A stretch of DNA of 64,000 bases, taken from NCBI GenBank assembly GCA_947561715.1, contig OX387198.1, forward strand, positions 17,670,001 to 17,734,000. The letters run 5' to 3'. Position 1 is the first letter of the stretch, and each line of letters opens with the position of its first letter. Source of the stretch: Ascidia mentula (lineage: Eukaryota; Chordata; Ascidiacea; Phlebobranchia; Ascidiidae). The notes beneath the pieces are model-generated. The model worked only from the letters and a program-made list of their open reading frames with translations. It searched no databases and was not told where the DNA came from. Positions 46,301 to 57,900 of the stretch are shown here, piece after piece. Both the position numbers and the translations under genes were made by a program.

Positions 46301-49276
46301 CAACAATTTAGCAAACATTCCCTAAAATACCTCATAATATGACTTGATATGTTTCAACAGAATAGTCAAATTTTGAAGAATGAGATTGAGATCATTCCGG
46401 ACATTTTTGTTTGCAACTGGATTTTTTGGTCTTGGGTCACTGAATAAAAAAAAATCTTTGGAAAGGCAATGTATACAAAAACCACAAACATTATTATAAT
46501 TAAATATAAATCAGAAAAAATATTTATGGATAAATATATTTGTCCAACTACTTTCTTTGCATTCACTTTATAGAAAGGCTTTGACTTTGCTCAAATATTT
46601 AGAGGGTTTGTATCACAAGCGTGATGCAAAGTGGTTTGTTATACCATAACAATACACAAAATTGGATTGCATGCAAGTTTAAATGTTAAAACTGGCATGT
46701 GATTGAAGAAAACTGCTTTTCCACAAAAGATCAAATAACAAACACTCAACAACCTCCCAGTACATATCTAATTACAAATCACCCAGGTTTTACTTCATGC
46801 TAAACAAGGCAATTGTTCTTGTCAACCATCAACAATAGCTTTGTCAGTTTGTTAAGTCATTACAAGATTGGAAGGAACTTAAATAACTTCGTTAACAGTC
46901 ATTGGGCTGGTTGACACCAAAACATTTCCCCACATTTGCAGTGAACAAAGGCTATAAATGAAACATAGCTCTTTCAGAGTATCAACGAGAAACCACGTTT
47001 AAGATTATTAAAACATCTTTGTCAAAAGGAATTAATGCTTGCAGAAATTGCCTTTCAGACATAGCTAACCTAAGCGCGATGTGATACAATGTAAGTTGCA
47101 CACAAATTACTACAGTTTGATGCCGCTTTTGCACAGAAATAAACAATTGAAACCTGTTCGCTAGTTGGGTGAACCCCACTTCAAAATTTATGGGAGCGCC
47201 TATGGTCAATGATTTTACACATCACATACCCAAACATCCTGCTGCCCCAACCAATAACATGGTTTTTATGTAAAACCTAATGAGATAAAAAATATATTTT
47301 TGAGATGCTGGAAAATACAAGACGTAGCCATAGCCATAGCAATAAAGTATACTGTATAATAAATCTTAAAATGAATACTAACTAGTGCATTGGAAAGAAG
47401 TCTAACGAAACAATATCATCTATACCCGTTTGTTAAACAACAGAATATATAAATGTATAAATGTAGGAAAACCAAGCGAAATGCAAAAAATAATTTGTTT
47501 GTAAACTGAAAAGAAAAGGTCAAATCCTAAAAGATTTAAAGCCTTAAATTTTTGGTTGTTTGAGCAATATTTGTTCAGTTTTGATGAGAGCAAATAATAT
47601 CAATGGCTATGTGTTTGCAGACTTACCAAAGGATCCAGGGCAAACACTTTATTGTTCCATTTGTAAACACATGACACATACACTATGCTGTTAACTAACT
47701 TACAAAAAACATTCAAACTTTTATTGCAGTTAACATTTGAATTTAAAAAAATACAATTTCAAAAGCTATTTTGTCGAGCAGTGCTCAAAAAGACCTAAAG
47801 GCATGCTTGAAACACCCCGACAATACTAAAATGTTGCATGGACAACATTTGGGAACCTCTGGGCTGCATGCTGGTTAAATTTTTCTAATGTAGCTGTCAA
47901 TTAGTGTCGAAACAACCCAAATCTCTGAAAGTACTCTAAAAAATTGGAATTAATAGAGCAAAACTTTTGTGTCACATGTGTTGAAAGCATGCACACATTC
48001 ATATTTTAGTGCAATGTAAAGTATTTCCAAAATCAATGACGGGCCGCAATAAAAGGTTTGGCATATGATGTGCAAGCCCGACTCAGGAAATCCAAATGAA
48101 ACTCCCATTTGTAACATCCAAATTGTACTCACATTTGTAACATTATTTCATTCAAAACAACGCCATCAATCAACTCTTCCATGTCCAAAGTTTCTCTTCT
48201 CACAAGTAGTTGTATCTAAACACACAAATTGTTTTCATCTGCTCGCCAAACTGTTTCATATACAATATAATTTCATTTAGTATATACTTTGTTTATTTAA
48301 ATAGCAGTGAGCAGTGCCTTAACCAGTTTAACACATTACTATTATTAGTAGAATTGTGAGACCAAATGACCCAACCAGGGTTTTTCCAATCAGTTCAGCA
48401 TGTGATTTAAAAGTTGACACAAAATAACACTCAGAAAATACATTAAATGCACCAGACTACTATTGCTCATTCATGTCGAATGAAATGGAGTTCCAAGTCA
48501 AAAAATGTCACAGAAAGCTGTTTCAAGTCTTTAAAGTGCAATTTGCTTGTTGTAAATTGGATATAAATTGATTACCTTGATCTGCCAGCAATATTGATTT
48601 GTAAGAATAGATATTCTTTATCAGTCTGTTACAAAGTAACAATGGAGCTTAACCACACTTAAATGATCCCTCAAAACACAGTTCTTTCGCTGTCTACATA
48701 CCATAACGTACAAGTTTCAAAATAAATTTAGCATACATAAAACGTTGTTACATACTCCTATTACATGGTAAAAACTAGTGATGTGTTGTGCCGGATATTG
48801 ACCAATTTTCAATACCCAGACCCGGCCGGATAATACCCTTAATTTTACTGGATAGTTGGGAAAGCATTTTTGTCCTAAAAGCGGACAGACATTTCGCAAA
48901 TTACTCGTTTTTGGGACCCAGTCTGTTATACTCGCCGACGTAAGGTTTTTCTGTTATTTGTTATTAAGGTTTTTCATGACGTATTATGCCATATTAATAA
49001 ATGCCCACGTTTAATTGTTCCACTCATGACAGGCTAACCTTAATGTAGCATTCATTTTGGCAATCAAACATTATTGCCATAATACACGAATCGGTGTTAA
49101 CAAACTGCCGGATCCAAATTATCCGGCCGGATTTGATTACTAACTATCCGGATCTGGCCGGGCCGGATAATTTGGAACTGGGAACATCACTAGTAAAAAC
49201 TTACCCATTGAACCAACGGTGAGGACATAAACACAGTTGTTGGGTCCAACTTTCTATCCTCACCATTGGAGGTCAT
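34303..49276 (-). CDS. CCDC88: CCDC88 family (Daple/Girdin) signalling scaffold
   Basis: Daple and Girdin are long coiled-coil scaffolds that link Wnt/Dishevelled, actin and microtubule functions and act as non-receptor activators of G-alpha(i). I read about 35 exons and roughly 1,700 residues. The 5' exons are phase-checked: 49276-49205, 48215-48133, 46439-46331, 46270-46142, 44727-44644, 44555-44415 and 43979-43819. They encode a Hook-type N-domain ([25 protein letters not shown]). Exons from 43.98 to 38.0 kb are heptad-repeat coiled coil, including [16 protein letters not shown] and, near the end, [16 protein letters not shown] and [20 protein letters not shown]. The tail is Ser/Pro/Arg-rich. 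[10 protein letters not shown] (35218-35189) matches the GBA motif, and the protein ends WYEYGCV, the Daple Dishevelled-binding PDZ ligand. Keeping both points to a Daple-like ancestor of the family. Middle exon boundaries are approximate. Confidence 0.93.
35495..35734. mobile_element. hAT (Charlie-like) fragment in a CCDC88 intron
   Basis: CAGCGGTTCCCAACC at the left and AACCACTG at the right resemble CAGTGGTTCCCAACC-type hAT termini. The inverted match is short and the flanking 8-mers differ, so it is a decayed copy. Confidence 0.5.
40045..40258. mobile_element. 214-bp hAT (Charlie-like) MITE with 8-bp target duplication
   Basis: TAGTGTTTCCCAAC at the left and GTTGGGAATCACTG at the right are inverted repeats. 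GTTTAAAG is duplicated exactly at 40037-40044 and 40259-40266. GGTGGTACGC-like segments recur inside. It lies in a CCDC88 intron. Confidence 0.88.
44890..45275 (+). repeat. Dispersed repeat family A, copy 1
   Basis: About 385 bp matching the reverse complement of 58990-59345. Shared blocks include TTATTGCGATGCAACATGCAG versus its diverged partner, CATTCGTACACGCAACAAGC and CAATCCTCGTATTTT. Open frames over it are not conserved between copies. It lies in a CCDC88 intron. Confidence 0.75.
45326..46041. mobile_element. 716-bp hAT-type MITE with 8-bp target duplication
   Basis: CATAGGCGTATCCAGG at the left is matched by CCTGGATACCCCCATG at the right with two mismatches. CCTATAAA is duplicated exactly at 45318-45325 and 46042-46049. 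The ends carry G runs (GGAGGGGGGTCC). GTAACAATGCTCC inside resembles the dispersed repeat at 9640-10072. It lies in a CCDC88 intron. Confidence 0.87.
48776..49192. mobile_element. 417-bp hAT-type MITE abutting CCDC88 exon 1
   Basis: TAGTGATGT at the left and ACATCACTA at the right are inverted termini. GTAAAAAC is duplicated exactly at 48768-48775 and 49193-49200. CCGGCCGGAT-rich blocks are present near both ends. The right edge lies only 12 bp from the 5' splice site of CCDC88 exon 1 (49205), so the duplicated target overlaps the donor-proximal intron sequence. Confidence 0.9.
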
Positions 49277-50539
49277 TGTAAATAATTTTCCACTTTTTAA
49301 TGACTAAGAAACATTTACGTACAAATACTTTTAAGATTCTCTGGATTAAGAAACATTTGAAACCTGCACAAAAATCATAATATGACCAATTTCTTCACAA
49401 TTTTCTTCTTTTACTTGCCAACCAAAGGTTGTGTACTATTTTCGAAAGTTTTTTTGTGTTGCTTGGTCATTATGTGTATAAAATTTTTAGTTTGTAATTT
49501 TAGAATATAAATTCAAGTGCCAGTTGTAGTAACTATAAGAGGATTTGTTATCGTTGGTTGAGGGGACGGTGCCCTGTGCACGTACTAGCTAATGTTGATG
49601 GGTTTTCTTCAGGTGTAGCCTACGTACTTTAACCGTGCTATGCTATCGCTATGCAATGTTTCTTTAGCCTACCTAGGTCAGATCCTCCGATCCGATAGTA
49701 ATTTCAAATCGAAATTGGTTTGTTGAGGTAGCTATCTAAACATTAGCAACATAAGTGTTTTTCTACCATACAACTCTGAATTTTAGTAACTTTGCATTTC
49801 ACGAGAAAGTAATCACTTATCCATTATTAACACAACAAAACATTTAGCCTTCTCCACTCCACTACACAATAGCCGTTTCGGTCATGCTTTACTGAGCAAC
49901 CGTTAAGAAAGATTTTTTATCAAGCTGAAATACCTACAGAATATTAACAGAGAATGTTGTGGAAAAATCGCCAAACATTCACGCACACAAATATTTGTGT
50001 AGTTGGAAATAAAAGCATGAACTTAAAATTGCAAGTTCAGGCGTTTATTTTCACATTTCCACACAAATCCACGTCAATCGAACCCAGAAACCCAAATCGA
50101 ACCCCTTGGCATTGAAGGAGATAACAAAAACCACCACGAAATATGAATTATTTTGAAGGACACGGAGATAAGTTGCGACACATAGTAAATTATGACTTAT
50201 TTGAACTATTCTGCTAGGTGGGGCGAAGATGTGCCAAAATTGGTTTAGTTTAGTTGCTTGAAAAGGATCTTTTTGCATCAAATTGCATCCAAACAATTTG
50301 GTATTAAGCGCTCTGAACATCTAAATCACCCTTCAAACATGACTCATTTTTAAGCCTATCAGTGGGTTGAGAAACTGAAAAATGTCTGTCATTCAAACTA
50401 TTTTGCTGAACGTTGTGCGAAGTTGGTTTAGTTGTTTAAAAAGGAAATTTGTTTTGTCGACTGCAGCGTACGACCATGCGTCTCTTCGGGTAATACAAAC
50501 AGGAAATCCCTGAATGTGGTCCCTCCCTACCAGTGCAGT
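49277..50539. other. Upstream region of CCDC88
   Basis: Holds the presumed CCDC88 promoter and 5' UTR on the - strand. No coding exon, TATA box or defined repeat is recognised before the family B copy at 50540. Confidence 0.4.
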
Positions 50540-51055
50540 ATTCAAATGTTTGCTTGATGCTGTTATAACCGTAACTAGGTCTGCTTGCGTGTTCTTGCTA
50601 TAGGAAACTATATTGACTTCGTGAGCTCACTTATGTTATTGAATAGAACGACACGTTGCAATATCAGGCGACGTAACTTAAAATTGTCCCAAGAGCGTCA
50701 TAGCAACTGAGCGTAAAATCTACTTCAGTTTGTAGGGATTTTGGCTTGTTATAATTTGAATATTTTGTTTAAACTTGGTCTTTCGAAACCGCTTTCAACT
50801 CGTTTACATTTACACCCCGTCTTTCCGGCGCCTTAGCCAGTTATCGCGCTTGTGTTACGTCTTTTAAATTGCGCTACTTCAGAGAGCAGTGTGAATGGGT
50901 ATAGCATGTACCAAGTTGCGATGAAAATGGTCTGTCGTCGAGCTGGATGTCAGAGGGCTGTGGGATTTCTGCAGAAAAGCCCAAATCCGTCCGCATCCTT
51001 CGTTCCAGTTGTGTGATAAATTAAGGCAAGAAAAATTGCGTGGTGCTATACGCGC
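50540..51055 (+). repeat. Dispersed repeat family B, copy 4
   Basis: Follows family B copy 1 from TCTGCTTGCGTGTTCTTGCT through GTCTGTCGTCGAGCTGGATG to GCGTGGTGCTATACGCGCC, with a diverged middle (about 50670-50900). Confidence 0.7.
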
Positions 51056-51929
51056 CTTATTATGTTTTTTTTTCAGGTCAATAAACTCGACACACCAAAA
51101 AAAAACTTCCCGTTTTTTGGTCCATTTTTTGAGGAAACATCATCCTGAAATTTCCAACTATAACATACGGTTGTGCAATATTAAATATATTCGCCATAAC
51201 CACACACGCAAACTTTAGTGACAAATACTCATTTTCAACTCAGCAGTGCAACTGCAAATTAGTTTCTCAACCTTTTTGCTGCATCACAATTTTGGCAAAA
51301 TAATCTTTATGTTGCAGTTTGGGATCCTATTAAAATACAGTAATAATTGTGTCACAACATATATTAGCTATCGAATGGAGGCATTGCCAATCACATGTCA
51401 TGCAACAATTACATAAAGCAATGTTATTATCAAATACTTGACCAGCATCCAAATAAAATCTTGTTTTAAGGATAAAACTAAAATATAAAGTTTTACATTC
51501 CAACATTATTCAAACAACAATTTTCGAAATGCTACAAATAAAGACAGTTTGCAATCCTTGAATCAACAATCAAGTATTATACACAAATCTTTCCTTAGTG
51601 GGCTCATATTGAAGTGTAATGACTAACAAAAGAAAAAATAGTTTAGCGGTTCACCTGATAATTTGATGGGTGCACATTAGAATATCACAACATTCAGGAT
51701 GAGAAACACTCGCAAATAATATTATTTTTTTTTGTAATTTTAAACAGGTTCAGTACACACTGTGCAAAGTGGAACATTTCTTTTTTCGGATAAAGCACAC
51801 ATATTTCTTAGCATTATAGTTTCTGTTAAAAAATTTGCACCCAATGATAATACAAGTGAGGTAAAGTGCGACTATGTTGTCCACCTGAGGGTAACAGTAC
51901 AAAATGAAGCATCCACTTGAACTATAAAA
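51056..51929. other. Probable 3' UTR of the bHLH-PAS gene
   Basis: AT-rich DNA downstream, on the - strand, of the bHLH-PAS stop at 51930. It probably contains the 3' UTR. No coding exon is visible. Confidence 0.45.
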
Positions 51930-54900
51930 TTATGCAGGAAAGGAGTTGAACTTTCTGGAAATGCTAATGGGTTGTAGCACAAATGGTGTGTGAATGTTTC
52001 CCAAAATAAACTCATCGTTTGCACAATACTGCAGACTAAATGGAGCAATGTTTTGTGGTGGTATGGACCTATCAGTAGCACCATCAACAGAAGAAGCATT
52101 TACAAGTTCACCTGCACTTCCAATGTTCTGTGTTGCTTGAATATTTGGGAGAACAACTTTGTTCGGAGGATTTACTTTCCTCATTGGATCTTTCCTCAGT
52201 TCCTCTAAAATGTTTGCAATTGCAGTCGGACAACAGTTTACCTTGTTTGTTGAGGGCAAAATTCCTGCATGAGTGGGTATTGGTGCAAATACAGGAGGCA
52301 TAATGTTTACAACTGGGGTAGTAAAAATAATGGCATTATTCTGAGTAATGCAAGTTTCTGGAACAAAACTAGGTGCTAGCATTTTGGCCAGAACTGGGTT
52401 GGCGTGAAGCAGATTGGGGTTAATTCCAAGAGGATAATGGTGATGAATTACTGACGGATTATTCTGAGGGCATAACATGCTATTGGTTGTGTGACATTTG
52501 GACAGTTCCACCCCAGGGGGTAGATCACTGTGATTAGAAACTTCTTTGTTTGGAGGGTTGAGCCAAATTTTAGAATGATGATCCAAAATATTGTCTGTAC
52601 TTTTAGGGAGACCAGAGGTGGGTGTAATGTGCAGCTTTTTTCTCTGACCATTATTACTGCCACTGGAAGACGTATCGCAGTTTTTTTTGTCAGGTTGCTC
52701 ATCAACCTGTTTGTTGTTGAAAACACTTTCTGTTGATTTTATGGAATAGCCAGGCTTTATATCTGCAAAATTCAAGTAACAGCTGCAAACTAAAAGCTCA
52801 ATAGATTGTCATCATTTTATGCTTACTTTGTTGGGTATTTTGCTTTTCAACTTTTTTTGTTTTTTGCTTTTGCCCAGGTTCACTTGTTTGTGCATGTTTC
52901 CCCACAACCAACACCTGTGGAAATAATTTTGGTACATCAAGGGGCAGGGTTGCCAGTTGGGCGCTTCTAATTGAACACGTTATCTTAGGTGCACTTTTGG
53001 CACATTTTTTTTTTAGATAGTTATTTCATCAAATAAATGACAAAACACTGTTTCAGCCACATAATGAAATATGGCATTATATTGCAATGATGATTGTGAT
53101 CAATATTATGCAGCACTCTGGCTCTTGGGAGTCTTGCTCACTGTCTTAGTTTTCCAATCTTTTTTTGTGGGATAAGTGCTCCAACTGTAAGCATGAAATG
53201 ACTATCTGTGTAACCAACATAGGCGCCTAGTCCGGGGGGGGGCAGGGGGGGCGGCGCCCCCCCAGGTTTTTTAAAAAAAAAACAGTTGGCTATTACGCGC
53301 GTCTTTCCGCACCATGTAACTCGTCGCATTTGTTACGTTAAAAAAAAAGACCTAAAAACAATGTGTTTCTTACACGACGCACACAAAATAAGTTGACCTA
53401 GTTGCGCTTGCGTAGCTGACACCGGTTGTTGCAACGTCTCGCAGTATGATATGCCAACAGGTAGTTATTGGTCGTGTCGTAGACCGATCTCGTGTTTTCA
53501 TCGTTAACGCCGCCCTTTTGGCTAATACGCCTCATGCATTGAAATTCAAACACAGTTTTTCGATACTTGATGACGTCATAGTAACAAATTATGACGTCAT
53601 AATATAGCCGCCCCCCCTGGAAAAATGAAAACTAGGCGCCTATGGTAACCAACATGTATAAACATTGGGGCACATTTGGGTGTGTCATTTTTACAGAAAT
53701 TGGCGCTTTTGGTCATAATAAATAAAAAAATTTTGACACTCAGCAAAAACTAGCTGGTGTTCAATTTAAAAAAAAGGGTTAAATGACTAACAATAAAAAT
53801 AGAGTGAAGAATGTTATTGATGCAGTTTTCATTAAATTTAAGTGGTAACTTACTTCTTCAATTTTCAGTTGAGAAACAGTTCCAGAAGCAACAGAGGTTT
53901 CTTCAAACAGACAAAAACAGTTTTTTGATAATTTTGAATAACAATGCTTGCATTAAACAAAACCTGATACTAAAAGTAATATTTTTGTCTGGAGCTTTTA
54001 TCGGTGTTAAAAACAACTATTATGTACAATATTTTTATTAATAGTTTGTCATGTTTTATTGAGTGCCTATTTATAGTATATATTGGTAACAATACATTAT
54101 ACTCCTTGCGTGCTTTAAAAAATACCTTTTACCACATTTCTATGAATGTTTAGGTCAAGCTTGCTCAATTTGTTGTGATAATTTTTACATTATTCCGTTT
54201 TTTGCTAGTAGATAAACGACATACTTGATGTTGACGTTTTTTTAGATTCAGTTGTGCCAAGAAAGGATGAAAATAAATCTGGTTCAGGCCTAGAGTAACA
54301 GTTTTTAGCAAGTTATTAAATGACATTGTTGAAAACAAACTTCATGAACAACATGGAGATAAACTTATCACTACAGCCAAAACTATTAGAAACTTTGGAA
54401 AAAATACAGTGTCATATTACAAGCTAGAGGGTACGAGAAACAGCCTTAATAATACATAATGTCTTACCCAAGAAGGTAATTTATCCAAACGAAAGTATCT
54501 TCCATGCCAGTTTGATGTCGATCAATAAGCAAGGTGGCATAAGACTGCATCCACACAAAACTTCCATTTTTTAAAACCCAGCGGTAATATGGTGTGACAA
54601 CTTGCCCCTTAGCCAAAGCTAAATAAAACAAGCGATTCTTTTTATTTTTATTTTGCCAAACAAAACAACACACCTTCTTTGTGACATAAACTAATTTTGT
54701 GAATATCCAATGAATGAACAAACTGATACAAGGAATGTCCTTTCACTTCGTTTGCATCATAAGATGTTAGAGCTTTTACTCTTCAAAATATTTTCATTGT
54801 TTTTTTTTAAATGGGGCCAGTTTAATAGATCTAACCTTTCCTCACAGTAATTCACTGTAAGGGATGGATTAAGTCGTGCAATAAAAAGGGGAGCATCAGA

Positions 54901-57900
54901 CTGTACATCTGTTAATGAGGGTGGTGGCATAATATGTCCAATGCCAATAAATCCTTTTGCAGAGACAGTATCACTATTAACCGAACATCTTTCACGATTG
55001 CTAATGGTTGAACAGTTCTTTCCAGTTATATGAACCACCTTCGTTATCAACAAAATTGTTTTTTTGGTTAAAAAATACTATCCACTAACTATTAAAAAAA
55101 AATTCAATAGTGACTACTAACCTTGTAACCAGATGTTTTTACACCTAAACCACGTCGAGACAAAGTTGATCTCATGCGCACAAAAAATGAACATTCATTA
55201 AACTTCTCCTTGGAGTCCACTAAAATTTGAAAAATATGTTGGAAAAATAAACAATTCCTTAAAAACATAAAATTCGCTGTAATCCATTTGTTTGGTCCAC
55301 TGTTTTTTACCAAAAGCGACAGACATACATACAAACAAAAGTTTTTTTCGAGCATTTCACATAAAAAACATCTAACCTTTGGCTTCATTGTTTTTATTGT
55401 TGGGTGGATTGAACACATGACAGTGCTTGTTGGAAAGATAATCTTTGACCTCGTCATGATCAGATGGGTGGATGTAGTTGTAAATACTTGTTCCGATTAA
55501 GTCAACCTAGAAGCAACCAAATGTTTTCTTTGTAAGAGTATCCATATTGCTAAGGTTAACAAATTTCATTACCCACTCAAACAATGGCATAAATGGTAAT
55601 GCAAGAATTTATGTACTTGTGGAGTATTTACCAATCAAACCTTCACAAATTTACCTGTGCAAGTCCTAAGTAGATTGTCACTGTATTTGAAATGTATAAA
55701 AATCTTCCTTCTTGGTTAAGCACAAACAGGAAACCATCCAAACTCTGGAGATAAAATATTCATTGAACAAAGTTTTCATTAAAATTAAGAAGTTTTTAAC
55801 ACAAACATAATAGGCAATTCAACAGTAGAATTTCATGATACAGATGTTTCGATTGTTGTCCTACAATCATTTTCAGTGTAAAATGCAGGCGAACCGGCAA
55901 AATGTTACAGTGAAGTGACAATAAGTAAAAAAAGGTAGTAGAAGAAGAGCAAAAAACTGAGATTAGAAGCCGAACAGTAACCCAGACAGCTTCGAAGCTA
56001 ATTCGCGGATCCGACTCTCTCGTTTTCGGAGAAAAGAAAAAGGCAAGCGTCTTAAGCCGCCTCAGCCTTCGATCTAACGCGTAGAGTTGTTTACAGGACA
56101 GCTTAAAGCGATTAAGTCAGCTTAAACCCAATTGCGGCAAGTGGCGCGAAGAAGTTAGGTTTATTTAATTTGTTTATGAGGTTGTGCATTTAGGGTTTGC
56201 TGTTCTAGTACAACTACGTGAGTATGCTGTAGGGGCTAGAAGGATGTGTTTACTCCAATTTTAGTACATTAATTTTGATTAGTATTGCAAAAGTGTTAAA
56301 TGAATTGTGCATCAAGATACAAAATAGCAATATTCATTTTGAGGACCTAAGTTGCATTTTGGAGACCTGAAGGAAACAAATGCATTGCAGGGTTGCTGGC
56401 ACTTGCTTGAAAGAAGAATGATGTATCCGTGAATATGAGACTCATGTCCCTATTGATGTGGCATGTACATTTTCCATCACAAAAAGAACAATTTTTAGTA
56501 ACTGAAAATAGCACAGTCATACACTTGTGTTAACTGTTATCAATTGGTGCTGGATGTGCTATAATAGAACAAGTCATTGCAAACTGGTTGTTTATTCATT
56601 TTTACTGCATCTTATTTATGAAAGGATTATGTGAACAACAATCAACCATAAAATACAAAAGCAGGCTTATGTGAACCTTTTCTGTTTGTCAAAATAAAAC
56701 AAATATGACAAGAATGCCATGACACAAATTTATGTCGTGTAACTATCACATCTTATGTATATTTGTTTCAAATTAATCAACATTGGGCTGCTATGAAACA
56801 TTCCATCCGGCCCTTTCTGACACTCAATTGTACATGGGATTAGAGAGCTTCTAAAAAGGATCCTGTGAAGAAGGACAGAGACAATTAATACAACTAAACA
56901 TACAATTTTCACTTGAATACTATTACCATGGTGTTGTTGTGCAAACATTCCAGGGAAATTCAGCCTTTCAGTTTAATCAGAAATTAAAAAAATATGGGTT
57001 GAATCAGGCTTTCTAGTTAAATCATCTTTTATATATCTGGCAAAATCATCTATTGATATTATATATCAACTAACATTATAATCAAGGACCAATTTTCAGA
57101 AACCCTAACTGCCAATAACTTTTCTCTGCATGCTTAGATCACAAATATTGATGATTTGTTTAGTGCAGAGAATTACAGCCTGTCAGCCTGAGACACCTAA
57201 ACTTAAGCTGACTTAAAAGCCCCATGTAAATTCATCGTTTTCACCCGTCGAATTTAAAAATCATGTTACGAGTCGACTTGATGCTCAATTCGACATGGCC
57301 ATGTAAACTGGGTTCGTGAGTTGCCTTTGGTAATGATAAAAACAAAGGGTAAAAAACAGATTAAATGTAAAAAAATTCAAAATACTTACTCTGTGCCATT
57401 AACGACTTTTTAACAACCTGCCTTGGCCGCCATGTATTTAAATTTTTGCTTTTTTACCGTTTGTGTTTGTCATTACCACACACTGTATGGCTTCTAATCT
57501 CAACAATTGTGCTTCTTCTACTTCCCACTTTTTTTTACTTATTGTCCATTCACCGTACCATTTTGCCAACAAGCCTGTATTTTACACTGAAAATGATTGT
57601 AGTACAACAATCAAAATGTCTGTATCTTAAAATTTTCGGCTATTGCATTGGTTATTTTGAAGATTTACAAAACAGTCAGTTATGTTCCTGAGAAGTTTTT
57701 GTTTGTTATTAACCACATCATTAAGTAACACTATACAGTAACATAACTGATTATGATTAACTTGTTTTTAGTGTGTTCTACTCACCTGCAAGATCAAACA
57801 ACCCAAGTTGTTTACAAAATATTGGCTCACTTGTGTTTCAGAACAAGAATGTTGGTAAGAAAGACTTTTATCTGCAAGATATACCAGTACAACGAAACAT

